A stretch of 64,000 bases of DNA from Sphingomonas glacialis (lineage in GTDB: Bacteria; Pseudomonadota; Alphaproteobacteria; Sphingomonadales; Sphingomonadaceae): contig NZ_RCZC01000009.1 of NCBI RefSeq assembly GCF_006439055.1, positions 63,993 through 127,992 of the forward strand, in the 5' to 3' direction. Shown here one piece after another: positions 44,067 to 52,342 of this stretch; the first letter of the stretch is position 1; each line of letters begins with the position of its first letter. A program made the translations under genes and the position numbers. The notes under the pieces were generated by a model. It did not search any database, was not told the DNA's origin, and saw only the letters and a program-made list of their open reading frames with translations.

Positions 44067-45194
44067 ATGGGGGTTTTGGAGAAGATCAGGAAAGCGGCGC
44101 CGCGCGCGGTCGAGGCACCGGTGCAGCTGCCGCTCGACCAGATCCTGCGCGGCGATTGCATCGCGGCGATGCGCGCGCTGCCGGCCAAGTCGGTCGACCT
44201 GATCTTCGCCGATCCGCCCTACAACCTCCAGCTCGGCGGCGACCTGTCGCGGCCCGACGGCAGCCATGTCGATGCGGTGACCGACGAATGGGACAAGTTC
44301 GATTCGCTGAGCGCCTATGACAAGTTCACGCGCGAATGGCTCGCCGAGGCGAAGCGCATCCTCAAGGACAATGGCGCGATCTGGGTGATCGGATCGTACC
44401 ACAATATCTACAAGGTCGGCGCGGCCATCCAGGATCTGGGCTATTGGATTCTCAACGACATCGTCTGGCGCAAGACCAACCCGATGCCCAATTTCAAGGG
44501 CACGCGCTTCACCAACGCGCATGAAACGCTGATCTGGGCGTCGATGGGCGAGAAGTCGCGCTACACCTTCAACTATCGCAGCATGAAGACGCTCAATGAC
44601 GAGCTGCAGATGCGCTCCGACTGGGAATTCCCGACCTGCGGCGGGCAGGAGCGGTTGAAGCGCGACGGCGTCAAGGTGCATCCGACGCAGAAGCCCGAGG
44701 CGCTGATCTATCGCATCCTGCTGGCCTGCACCAAGCCGGGCGACGTGGTGCTCGATCCGTTCTTCGGCACCGGCACGACGGGCGCGGTCGCCAAGCGGCT
44801 CGGCCGGCACTGGATCGGGATCGAGCGCGAGAGCGACTATATCGCGGCGGCGGAAGAGCGCATCGCGGCTGCGCTGCCGCTCGATGAATCGTCGCTCAAG
44901 ACGATGCAGAGCCCCAAGGCCGCGCCGCGCGTCGCGTTCGGCACGATCGTCGAGAATGGCATGCTGGTCGCCGGTGCGGTGCTGGTCGATGCCAAGCGAC
45001 GCTACAGCGTGACGGTGCGGGCAGACGGCTCGGTGATCAGTGGCGACCAGACGGGGTCGATCCACAAGCTCGGATCGGTGCTCCAGGGCGCGCCGGCGTG
45101 CAACGGCTGGACCTTCTGGCATTACGAGACGCCCGAGGGGCTGAAGCCGATCGATACGCTGCGGCAGACCTATCTGCTGGCGACGCAGATCTGA
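44067..45194 (+). CDS. ccrM: Cell-cycle-regulated GAnTC DNA adenine methyltransferase CcrM
   Basis: A 375-residue beta-class N6-adenine methyltransferase. The catalytic motif DPPYNLQLGG is at about residues 49-58, then WVIGSYHNIYKVGAAIQDLG, and the SAM motif LDPFFGTGTTGAVAKRLGR near the middle. The C-terminal ~80 residues form the RAMA-type domain typical of CcrM. It methylates adenine in GAnTC and is part of alphaproteobacterial cell-cycle control. No cognate restriction enzyme is nearby. ATG 44067 follows a GAAGGGG ribosome site. Confidence 0.95.
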   Translation: MGVLEKIRKAAPRAVEAPVQLPLDQILRGDCIAAMRALPAKSVDLIFADPPYNLQLGGDLSRPDGSHVDAVTDEWDKFDSLSAYDKFTREWLAEAKRILKDNGAIWVIGSYHNIYKVGAAIQDLGYWILNDIVWRKTNPMPNFKGTRFTNAHETLIWASMGEKSRYTFNYRSMKTLNDELQMRSDWEFPTCGGQERLKRDGVKVHPTQKPEALIYRILLACTKPGDVVLDPFFGTGTTGAVAKRLGRHWIGIERESDYIAAAEERIAAALPLDESSLKTMQSPKAAPRVAFGTIVENGMLVAGAVLVDAKRRYSVTVRADGSVISGDQTGSIHKLGSVLQGAPACNGWTFWHYETPEGLKPIDTLRQTYLLATQI

Positions 45195-45197
45195 GCG

Positions 45198-45290
45198 CGT
45201 CGCCCCGGCGCAGGCCGGGGCCGCCAGACTGTTGCGCGCGACAGAGGTTTCGCGTCAAACGCAGCGGCCCCGGCCTCCGCCGGGGCGACG
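45198..45290. repeat. Palindromic repeat, CGTCGCCCCGGCGCAGGCCGG type, upstream of folP
   Basis: The left arm cgtcgccccggcgcaggccg and right arm ending cctccgccggggcgacg flank about 40 bp. It is a close copy of 32569-32677. It ends 9 bp before the folP ATG and so occupies the ribosome-binding region. Confidence 0.85.
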
Positions 45291-45299
45291 GGATGATCT

Positions 45300-46361
45300 A
45301 TGAGCAGTCTCCACCTTCGCCCGATCCAGTTCGTCGACACGCCGGTCGACCGCGACGGTGCGGTCGCGCGGCTGGCGGGGGGGATGCTGTGGTTCTCGGC
45401 CTATGAGGTGATCGAGGACGGGCGCCGCCGGACGGTGCCGATCGCCGAGCTCGACACGCTGCTGCGCGACGAACGCGCTGCGCGGCTGCATGCAGCGATC
45501 ACCGCACCGCGCACGGCGCTGACGCTCGGCGAGCGGACGCTGCGTTTCGATCAGCCATCGGTGTGCGGCATCCTCAACGTGACGCCCGACAGCTTCTCCG
45601 ATGGCGGGACCTTGCAGGACGATCCCGCAGCGGCAGCGAGCGACGGTGTCGCGATGGCGGCGGCGGGCGCGGCGCTGATCGATGTCGGCGGTGAATCGAC
45701 GCGGCCGGGCGCGGCGACGGTGTGGGAGGGCGACGAGATCGCGCGCGTCGTTCCCGTGATCGAACGGCTCGCGCGGGCGGGCACGCTGGTGTCGATCGAT
45801 ACGCGCAAGGCGAGCGTAATGGAGGCGGCACTCGCGGCGGGGGCGGCGATCGTCAACGATGTCGCGGCATTGCTGTGGGATGATCGCGCGCTCGAGGTCG
45901 TCGCCAAGGCGGAATGTCCGGTCGTGCTGATGCATTCGCCCGATCCCGCCAAGGGGCCGCATGGCGGGCAGGGCTATCGCGACGTGGTAGTCGAAGTGTT
46001 CGACTGGCTCGAGGCGCGGGTTGCGGCGGTCGTCGCGGGCGGGGTCGCGCGATCGCGGATCATCGTCGATCCAGGCGTCGGCTTCGGCAAGTCGCTCGCC
46101 GACAATCTCGCGCTGATGAACGGGCTGACGATTTTCCATGGCCTTGGCTGCCCGATCCTGCTCGGGGCGAGCCGCAAGCGGATGATCGGCGCCTTGTCGA
46201 ACGAAGCACCGGCAAATGAGCGGCTGGGTGGATCGGTCGCGCTCGCGCTGACGGGGGTGATCGCGGGCGCGCAGTTGCTGCGCGTCCACGATGTGCCCGA
46301 GACCGTCCAGGCGATGCGGGTATGGCGCGGCCTACGCGACCGCGCCCTGGTCGGGCGGTAA
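45300..46361 (+). CDS. folP: Dihydropteroate synthase
   Basis: A 353-residue folate enzyme joining p-aminobenzoate to dihydropterin pyrophosphate. Core signatures are CGILNVTPDSFSDGG, ALIDVGGESTRPGA, VSIDTRKASVMEAALAAGAA and LLGASRKRMIGAL. An N-terminal extension of about 80 residues precedes the core, as in many alphaproteobacterial FolP. No other folate genes are adjacent. Confidence 0.95.
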   Translation: MSSLHLRPIQFVDTPVDRDGAVARLAGGMLWFSAYEVIEDGRRRTVPIAELDTLLRDERAARLHAAITAPRTALTLGERTLRFDQPSVCGILNVTPDSFSDGGTLQDDPAAAASDGVAMAAAGAALIDVGGESTRPGAATVWEGDEIARVVPVIERLARAGTLVSIDTRKASVMEAALAAGAAIVNDVAALLWDDRALEVVAKAECPVVLMHSPDPAKGPHGGQGYRDVVVEVFDWLEARVAAVVAGGVARSRIIVDPGVGFGKSLADNLALMNGLTIFHGLGCPILLGASRKRMIGALSNEAPANERLGGSVALALTGVIAGAQLLRVHDVPETVQAMRVWRGLRDRALVGR

Positions 46362-46385
46362 CCTCAGGCTACCGCCCGGAACCGA

Positions 46386-46739
46386 TCAGCAACCGTTCTT
46401 GCGGTTCTGTGCAGCGTCGTGACGCTTGTCGAGCGTCTTGCCGAGCAATGCGCCGCCGACACCACCAGCGACCGTGCCGAGCAGGCCGCCACCGAGCACG
46501 TTGCCAGCCACCGCGCCGCCAACGCCACCGGCAACCGCGCCGGTCGTGCCGCTGCTGCGCTTGCAGGGGTAATTGCGGCCATCCTGGCCACGATAGGTGC
46601 GCTCACGGCGATCATCACGACGGTCGTCGCGGCGATCGTAGCGTCGGTCGTCGTAGCTCTGGGCGGAGGCGGTCGCCGGCACGACGGTCGGAACCATGGC
46701 GAATGCGGTCAGTGCCGCCAAAATCATCGGTTTACGCAT
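46386..46739 (-). CDS. Glycine-zipper 2TM (17-kDa antigen-like) protein
   Basis: A 117-residue exported protein: signal peptide ending PATASA, an Asp/Arg/Tyr-rich linker (YDDRRYDRRDDRRDDRRER), the motif YRGQDGRNYPCKRSSGTTG, then a glycine zipper (AVAGGVGGAVAGNVLGGGLL). It is a paralogue of 59361-59918, sharing the YRGxDxRxYxCKRxxGTTG motif. An outer-membrane or periplasmic structural role is a family guess. It is convergent with folP. Confidence 0.87.
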   Translation of the reverse strand: MRKPMILAALTAFAMVPTVVPATASAQSYDDRRYDRRDDRRDDRRERTYRGQDGRNYPCKRSSGTTGAVAGGVGGAVAGNVLGGGLLGTVAGGVGGALLGKTLDKRHDAAQNRKNGC

Positions 46740-46827
46740 GAAAACTTACTCCTCTTCGGCCGTACAACCGATGAAGCGGGCGGAGTTTCCGCTTGCACCC
46801 GAGATTTTGGTTCGAAGCGGGCCGAAT

Positions 46828-48252
46828 TCACGCCGCGGCGTTGTCGATCCCGAGTTCGCCGAGTTTGCGGTAGAGCGTCGAGCGGCCGATTCCGAGCCGC
46901 CGCGCGACCTCGGTCATGCGGCCGCGATAATGGCCGATCGCGAGGCGGATGACGTCGGCCTCGATCTCTTCCAGCGCGCGCAGGTTTCCGTCGGCATGGA
47001 ACAGCGTGACGCCGCCGCTCGTCGCCATCGGCATGGGGGTCGGCGTGGTGTGGCGTTGCCCGCCGAGCGCCGCGATCTGCGGGAAATCGGTTCGCGTCAG
47101 CGCAGCGCCGTCGCACAGGACGGCCGCGCGAAACAACGCGTTCTGCAACTGGCGGACGTTGCCTGGCCAATCATAGCGGCCGAGCAAGGCGAGCGCATCG
47201 TCGGTGATGCCGAGCGGACGCAGTCCCGGCTGCTCGGCGATCCGCGCGAGCAGATGGCGCGCGAGCGCGGGGATGTCGCCGGCGCGTTCGCGAAGCGGCG
47301 GGATCGTCACCTGGACGACGTTGAGGCGGTAATAGAGGTCCTCGCGGAAGCGGCCGGCCTCGACCTCCTCGATCAGCCGCTTGTTGGTCGCGGCGATGAC
47401 GCGGACGTCGACCTCGCGTGTGTGGCGCGCGCCGATCGGCTGGATTTCGCCCGATTGCAGCACGCGGAGCAGCTTGACCTGCGCCTCGAGCGGCATCTCG
47501 CCAATTTCGTCGAGGAACAGCGTGCCGCCATCGGCTTCCTGGAAGCGGCCGATCTTGCGCTCGAACGCGCCGGTGAAGGCGCCTTTCTCGTGGCCGAACA
47601 GTTCGGATTCGACCAGATTGGGCGGCAGCGCGCCGCAATTGACCGCGACCATCGCCTTTTTGCCACGCGGTGAGGCGGCATGGATCGCTTCGGCGACGAC
47701 TTCCTTGCCGACGCCGCTCTCGCCCTCGACCAAAACGGGGACGCGGGCGCGCGCTGCCTTGGCGGCGATGGCGAGCGCGGCGCGAAAATCGGGGGCGGAG
47801 CCGACGATCTCGTCGAACGCGAGCAACGCGGGGATCTTCTCGGTCAGCGGCCGCAATTCGCCGGCCGCCTTGCCGGCGACCGCGGCGTCGAGCGCTGCCA
47901 GCAAGCGCTCGGGGGCGAGTGGCTTGACGAGGAAATCGGTCGCACCGCTGCGCATCGCGGCGACGGCATGCGCGACCGATCCGTTGGCGGTGAGCAGCAG
48001 GAGCGGCAGCGCCGGGCGGCGGCGGCGGATCTCTTCGATCAGCGCGGTCGGGTCGGCCTCGGGCGCCCATTGGTCGAGCAGGATCGCATCGAGCTGCATC
48101 CCGTCCTGCGTGCCGAGCATTGCGATCGCCATCTCGCCATCGGCGGCGAAGATCGCGCGCCAGCCGCGCCGCGCTGCGATCGCCGCGACGAGGCGCCGTT
48201 GCGCCGGTTCGTCGTCGATCAACATCAGCAGCCGCTGTCCGTTACGCGTCAT
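46828..48252 (-). CDS. Sigma-54-dependent response-regulator transcriptional activator (NtrC/FlbD type)
   Basis: A 474-residue three-domain regulator. The receiver (1-120) is complete: acidic pair Asp13-Asp14, phosphoacceptor Asp60 (AILLD) and Lys110 (LVKP). The AAA+ domain has Walker A VEGESGVGKEV, the sigma-54 loop GAFTGA (224-229) and Walker B GGTLFLDEIGEM. A Fis-type HTH ends the protein (VARRLGIGRSTLYRKLGELG). No kinase gene is next to it. It could activate the three flagellar sigma-54 promoters in this window, but NtrC-like roles are equally open. ATG 48252 is the family-consistent start. Confidence 0.92.
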   Translation of the reverse strand: MTRNGQRLLMLIDDEPAQRRLVAAIAARRGWRAIFAADGEMAIAMLGTQDGMQLDAILLDQWAPEADPTALIEEIRRRRPALPLLLLTANGSVAHAVAAMRSGATDFLVKPLAPERLLAALDAAVAGKAAGELRPLTEKIPALLAFDEIVGSAPDFRAALAIAAKAARARVPVLVEGESGVGKEVVAEAIHAASPRGKKAMVAVNCGALPPNLVESELFGHEKGAFTGAFERKIGRFQEADGGTLFLDEIGEMPLEAQVKLLRVLQSGEIQPIGARHTREVDVRVIAATNKRLIEEVEAGRFREDLYYRLNVVQVTIPPLRERAGDIPALARHLLARIAEQPGLRPLGITDDALALLGRYDWPGNVRQLQNALFRAAVLCDGAALTRTDFPQIAALGGQRHTTPTPMPMATSGGVTLFHADGNLRALEEIEADVIRLAIGHYRGRMTEVARRLGIGRSTLYRKLGELGIDNAAA

Positions 48253-48454
48253 GCGTTCATCCCATTCGTGTCGAATCCCGTCCGAAGGCTTAGCGCGAAG
48301 GTGTGAAAACGGGCTTAAAACGCCCCTGCTTGGGACGCGCGGGACAGATGCCGCTGAACGGAGCGGCGATATGCGCAGGGGTTGAGGCGAAGCGTTCGCC
48401 AAGCTAAGCACGGAGACGAACCGGGGGACTACCCCGTCTTTCAGGGGATGATCG

Positions 48455-48583
48455 ATGGCTGCCGACAACGACATGCAGGTCCACCGTGCGACCTATGACA
48501 AGGTCATCAACGTCATGAAATATGGCGCGGTCGCGGTCTTCATCATCGCCTTTGCGGTGGTGTGGCTGGTTTCGGGCAAGTAG
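48455..48583 (+). CDS. aa3-type cytochrome c oxidase subunit IV (short)
   Basis: A 42-residue single-helix membrane protein beginning MAADNDMQVHRATYDKVINV and ending in a hydrophobic segment with WLVSGK. This is the small bacterial COX-IV pattern of alphaproteobacterial aa3 oxidases. It is 2 bp before the pntA1 GTG start, so probably co-transcribed. An AGGGGA ribosome site lies upstream. Confidence 0.8.
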   Translation: MAADNDMQVHRATYDKVINVMKYGAVAVFIIAFAVVWLVSGK

Positions 48584-48585
48584 GC

Positions 48586-49707
48586 GTGAAGATCGCCGTC
48601 CTCCGCGAAACGCTCGAGGGCGAGCGCCGCGTTGCCGCGACCCCCGAAACGGTCAAGAAATTCATGGCGCTCGGCGCGAACGTCGCGGTCGAGGCTGGCG
48701 CCGGCGCGACCGCCTCGATCGCCGATGCCGATTATGCGGCGGTCGGCGCGACCGTCGCCGACCGCGCCGCGACGCTGGCGGGTGCGGAGATCGTGCTGGG
48801 CGTGCAGGGGCCGTCGGCCGATGCGCTCGCGGGCGTGGCGCCGGGTGCGTGGCTCGTTGCCGGGCTCAACCCGTTTGCCGATCGCGCGCGGATTGACGGT
48901 TATGCCGCTGCGGGCCTCGAGGCGCTGGCGATGGAGTTCATGCCGCGCATTACGCGCGCGCAGTCGATGGATATCCTCTCGTCCCAGTCGAACTTGGCCG
49001 GGTACAAAGCGGTGCTCGATGCCGCCGGCGTTTATGGCCGCGCCTTTCCGATGATGATGACCGCGGCGGGCACTGTTTCGGCGGCGCGCGTGTTCGTGAT
49101 GGGCGTCGGTGTCGCCGGTTTGCAGGCGATCGCCACCGCGCGGCGCTTGGGCGCGCAGGTCTCGGCAACCGATGTGCGTTCGGCGACCAGGGAGCAGATC
49201 CAGTCGCTCGGCGCCAAGCCGATCTTCGTCGAGAATGTCGCGGGGATCGAGGGCGAAGGCTCGGGCGGCTATGCCGGCGAGATGAGCCCCGAATATCAGG
49301 CGGCGCAGGCCGAGCTCGTCTCGGGGCATATCGCCAAGCAGGATATCGTCATCACGACGGCGCTGATCCCGGGGCGCCCCGCGCCGCGGCTGATCTCGGC
49401 GGCGCAGGTGGCGAGCATGAAGCCGGGTTCGGTGATCGTCGATCTCGCGGTTGAGGCGGGCGGCAATGTCGAGGGTGCGGTCGCAGGCGAGGTGGTCGTG
49501 GTCAACGGCGTGTCGATCGTCGGCTATCGCAACGTGGCGTCGCGGCTCGCGGCGGATGCGTCGGCGCTGTTCTCGCGCAATTTGTACAATTTCCTCAACG
49601 CCTTCTGGGACAAGGAAGCCGGCAAGCCCGTGCTCGATGCCGAGATCGGCGATGCGATCCGGCTGACGCAGGGTGGCAAGGTCGTCAACGCGCGGTTGCT
49701 GGGGTGA
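48586..49707 (+). CDS. pntA: NAD(P) transhydrogenase subunit alpha part 1 (PntA1)
   Basis: A 373-residue soluble NAD(H)-binding domain of proton-translocating transhydrogenase. Conserved features are VLRETLEGERRVAATPETVK, AMEFMPRITRAQSMDILSSQ, the Rossmann region VFVMGVGVAGLQAIATARRL and KPGSVIVDLAVEAGGNVEG. GTG 48586 gives the family start (VKIAVLRE). The split-subunit form (A1, A2, B) is typical of alphaproteobacteria. The next two genes are hicA and hicB, before pntA2. Confidence 0.96.
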   Translation: MKIAVLRETLEGERRVAATPETVKKFMALGANVAVEAGAGATASIADADYAAVGATVADRAATLAGAEIVLGVQGPSADALAGVAPGAWLVAGLNPFADRARIDGYAAAGLEALAMEFMPRITRAQSMDILSSQSNLAGYKAVLDAAGVYGRAFPMMMTAAGTVSAARVFVMGVGVAGLQAIATARRLGAQVSATDVRSATREQIQSLGAKPIFVENVAGIEGEGSGGYAGEMSPEYQAAQAELVSGHIAKQDIVITTALIPGRPAPRLISAAQVASMKPGSVIVDLAVEAGGNVEGAVAGEVVVVNGVSIVGYRNVASRLAADASALFSRNLYNFLNAFWDKEAGKPVLDAEIGDAIRLTQGGKVVNARLLG

Positions 49708-49716
49708 TGCCCGGCC

Positions 49717-49965
49717 GTGGCCAATGCCGACAAACTCCTCGAGCGCATGCGCGCCAACCCGCGCGATTGGCGGGTCGAGGATGTGGCGGCGGTGTGCAAC
49801 GGGTTCGGGATCGCTTGCACGCCACCGCGCAAGGGGTCACATTATAAGGTGAAGCATGTCGAGCGACCCGAAATCCTGACGATCCCGGCGCATCGGCCGA
49901 TCAAGCCGATCTACATCCGGGAGCTCGTACGGTTCGTCGACGCAGTGCAGGGATTACGGAGATGA
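49717..49965 (+). CDS. hicA: HicA-family toxin (mRNA interferase)
   Basis: An 82-residue protein with the HicA double-stranded-RNA-binding-like fold: RKGSHYKVKH contains the catalytic His42 in GSHYK, followed by ILTIPAHRPIKPIYIRELV. The usual family function is translation-independent mRNA cleavage. It overlaps hicB by 4 bp (ATGA), lies 9 bp after pntA1 and starts at GTG 49717. Being inside the pnt operon is unusual for a toxin gene. Confidence 0.82.
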   Translation: MANADKLLERMRANPRDWRVEDVAAVCNGFGIACTPPRKGSHYKVKHVERPEILTIPAHRPIKPIYIRELVRFVDAVQGLRR

Positions 49966-50177
49966 ATCCGTTCGATTATGAAGTCGACATCCTGCCGCTC
50001 TCCGCCGCGGATGGCGGCGGCTATACTGCGGTTGCCCCGGAACTTCCGGGCTGCCGTTCCGATGGCGAGACCCCGCAAGAGGCGCTCGACAATATCTACG
50101 ACGCGATCGGGTGCTGGATCGAGGCGGCGCAGGAAATGGGGCGTCCCGTCCCACACCCTCGCCGCGCCGCCGCCTGA
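49962..50177 (+). CDS. hicB: HicB-family antitoxin
   Basis: A 71-residue protein with the HicB partial-RNase-H-like fold: DGGGYTAVAPELPGCRSDG and ETPQEALDNIYDAIGCWIEA are the family hallmark (GYxAxxPELPGCxxxGxTxxEA). There is no C-terminal ribbon-helix-helix or HTH segment, so it probably neutralises HicA without its own DNA-binding domain. It ends 18 bp before pntA2. Confidence 0.85.
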   Translation: MNPFDYEVDILPLSAADGGGYTAVAPELPGCRSDGETPQEALDNIYDAIGCWIEAAQEMGRPVPHPRRAAA

Positions 50178-50195
50178 CCGACTGGGGGACTGACC

Positions 50196-50504
50196 ATGGA
50201 TTTCATCTCGATTCTCTCGATCTTCGTGATGGCCTGCTTCGTCGGCTATTACGTCGTCTGGTCGGTGACGCCGGCGCTGCATACGCCGCTTATGGCGGTG
50301 ACCAATGCGATTTCTAGCGTGATCATCGTCGGCGCGCTCATCGCGGCCGCCGCGGCCGGGATCGGCGGTGGCGGGGCGACGTCGAAATGGCTCGGGCTGC
50401 TCGCGGTGGTGCTGGCGAGCGTCAACATCTTCGGCGGCTTTGCGGTCACCGCGCGGATGCTGGCGATGTACAAGAAGAAGGCGCCGGCGGCGGCGAAGCA
50501 CTGA
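50196..50504 (+). CDS. NAD(P) transhydrogenase subunit alpha part 2 (PntA2)
   Basis: A 102-residue membrane subunit with three hydrophobic helices, including VVWSVTPALHTPLMAVTNAI and ISSVIIVGALIAAAAAGIG, which match the membrane part of PntA. It completes the split alpha subunit with PntA1. It is separated from pntB by a 107-bp palindromic repeat. Confidence 0.93.
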   Translation: MDFISILSIFVMACFVGYYVVWSVTPALHTPLMAVTNAISSVIIVGALIAAAAAGIGGGGATSKWLGLLAVVLASVNIFGGFAVTARMLAMYKKKAPAAAKH

Positions 50505-50508
50505 ATTT

Positions 50509-50596
50509 CGTCACCCCGGCCTCGTGCCGGGGTCCACTCATCCACTGACGCTGGGGCAAATGGCGCGGTGGACCCCGGAACGGGTCCGGGGTGACG
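50509..50596. repeat. Palindromic repeat between pntA2 and pntB, GTCACCCCGG type
   Basis: The arms cgtcaccccggcctcgtgcc (from 50509) and ggaacgggtccggggtgacg (to 50596) form a long inverted repeat around gtccactc...ggtggacc. It is similar in arms to the element translated in flgI. A stable hairpin here could modulate pntB expression. Confidence 0.8.
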
Positions 50597-50613
50597 GTAA
50601 GGGGTTCGAACAC

Positions 50614-52122
50614 GTGGAACATTTAACGGTCAATCCCTGGGCATCGCTCGCCTATCTCGTCGCAGGGGTGTGCTTCATCCTCGCGCTGCGCGGGCTGTCG
50701 AGCCCGGCGACGTCGCAGCGCGGCAACCGCATGGGCATCATCGGCATGACCATCGCGGTCGTGACGACGCTCATCACGCATGTCCCGACGATCCAGACGC
50801 TCGCTGTGGGCACGACCGATAGCGGCTTCGACTATGTCGCGATGCTGTCGCGGATCGATGCGCTGACCTTTGTCGAGATCCTCGCCGCGATCGGCATCGG
50901 CGCGGTGATCGGCGTGACCACGGCGCGGCGGATCGCGATGACCGACATGCCGCAGCTCGTTGCCGCCTTCCACTCGCTGGTCGGGCTCGCCGCGGTGCTC
51001 GTGGCGTGTGCCGCCTATCTCAATCCCGGCGCGTTCGGCATTGCGCAGATGCTCGTGTCCGACACCGGCGTACCGCTCGCCTATATCTTCCCGGTCAGCC
51101 GGATCGAGATGGGCCTCGGCGTTGCGATCGGCGCGATCACCTTCTCGGGCTCCGTCATCGCCTTCCTCAAGCTCAACGGCAATATGGGCGGCAAGCCGAT
51201 CATGCTGCCGGGACGCCATGTCATCAATCTCGGCGTGCTCGCCGCGATCCTCGGGCTGATCGCCTATTTCACGCAGGACCAAAGCCCGTGGATCTTCTGG
51301 ACGATCACGGTCCTCAGTTTCGTGATCGGCTTCCTGCTGATAATCCCGATCGGCGGCGCCGACATGCCGGTCGTCGTGTCGATGCTCAATTCCTATTCGG
51401 GCTGGGCGGCGGCGGCGATGGGCTTCACGCTGCACAATACGGCGATGATCATCACCGGCGCTTTGGTCGGATCGTCGGGCGCGATCCTCAGCTACATCAT
51501 GTGCAAGGCGATGAACCGCAGCTTCATCAGCGTGATCGCGGGCGGCTTCGGCGGCGACAGCGCGGGGGGCGCGGCCGCAGCTGCGACCGACCGGCCGTGG
51601 AAGCGCGGCTCGGCCGAGGACGCCGCCTTCCTGCTCGGCCAGGCCGAACAGGTCATCATCGTGCCAGGCTACGGCATGGCGGTGAGCCAGGCGCAGCACG
51701 TGCTGCGCGAGATGGGCGACAAGCTCAAAGAACACGGCGTTCGCGTGAAATACGCGATCCACCCCGTCGCGGGCCGTATGCCGGGGCACATGAACGTGCT
51801 GCTCGCCGAAGCCAATGTGCCGTATGACGACGTGTTCGAGCTCGAGGACATCAACTCCGAATTCGCGCAGACCGACGTCGCCTTCGTGATCGGCGCCAAC
51901 GACGTCACCAACCCGGCGGCCAAGACCGACAAGAGCTCGCCGATCTACGGCATGCCCGTGCTCGACGTCGAAAAGGCCAAGACCGTCTTGTTCATTAAGC
52001 GCTCGATGGGCGGGGTCGGCTATGCCGGCGTCGACAACGACGTGTTCTACATGGACAACACCATGATGCTGCTCGGCGACGCCAAGAAGATGGTCGAGGA
52101 AATCGTCAAGGCGATCGAATGA
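50614..52122 (+). CDS. pntB: NAD(P)(+) transhydrogenase beta subunit PntB
   Basis: A 502-residue protein: about nine membrane helices in the first 290 residues, then the NADP(H)-binding domain with VIIVPGYGMAVSQAQHVL, KYAIHPVAGRMPGHMNVLLA, FVIGANDVTNPAAKTD and GVGYAGVDNDVFY. GTG 50614 with an AAGGGG ribosome site is the chosen start; it is the first start after the repeat region. PntB with PntA1/A2 makes NADPH using the proton gradient. Confidence 0.96.
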   Translation: MEHLTVNPWASLAYLVAGVCFILALRGLSSPATSQRGNRMGIIGMTIAVVTTLITHVPTIQTLAVGTTDSGFDYVAMLSRIDALTFVEILAAIGIGAVIGVTTARRIAMTDMPQLVAAFHSLVGLAAVLVACAAYLNPGAFGIAQMLVSDTGVPLAYIFPVSRIEMGLGVAIGAITFSGSVIAFLKLNGNMGGKPIMLPGRHVINLGVLAAILGLIAYFTQDQSPWIFWTITVLSFVIGFLLIIPIGGADMPVVVSMLNSYSGWAAAAMGFTLHNTAMIITGALVGSSGAILSYIMCKAMNRSFISVIAGGFGGDSAGGAAAAATDRPWKRGSAEDAAFLLGQAEQVIIVPGYGMAVSQAQHVLREMGDKLKEHGVRVKYAIHPVAGRMPGHMNVLLAEANVPYDDVFELEDINSEFAQTDVAFVIGANDVTNPAAKTDKSSPIYGMPVLDVEKAKTVLFIKRSMGGVGYAGVDNDVFYMDNTMMLLGDAKKMVEEIVKAIE

Positions 52123-52342
52123 CCCGTGGCGGCGCTCACGACCCTGGCCGCTAGGCACGCGGGGCAATCCGCCGTTCTGGTCGAAGATAATCTCGTCCGT
52201 TCCGGATGAAAGCCTCTGCCGCATCCGTTGCCGCGCCACGGGTTACCCCCGAATCGGCGTGACTTGGGCTATTCCGTTTCGGAGTAATGCGTAATTTGCG
52301 GATCACGCTACGGCATATGCCGGGCACTAGGGGCGAGCGGAG

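Noticed and set aside
46696..48385. Open frames on the plus strand opposite the sigma-54 activator and the glycine-zipper gene
   Set aside because: Antisense shadows with no motif; the minus-strand proteins have complete diagnostic motifs.
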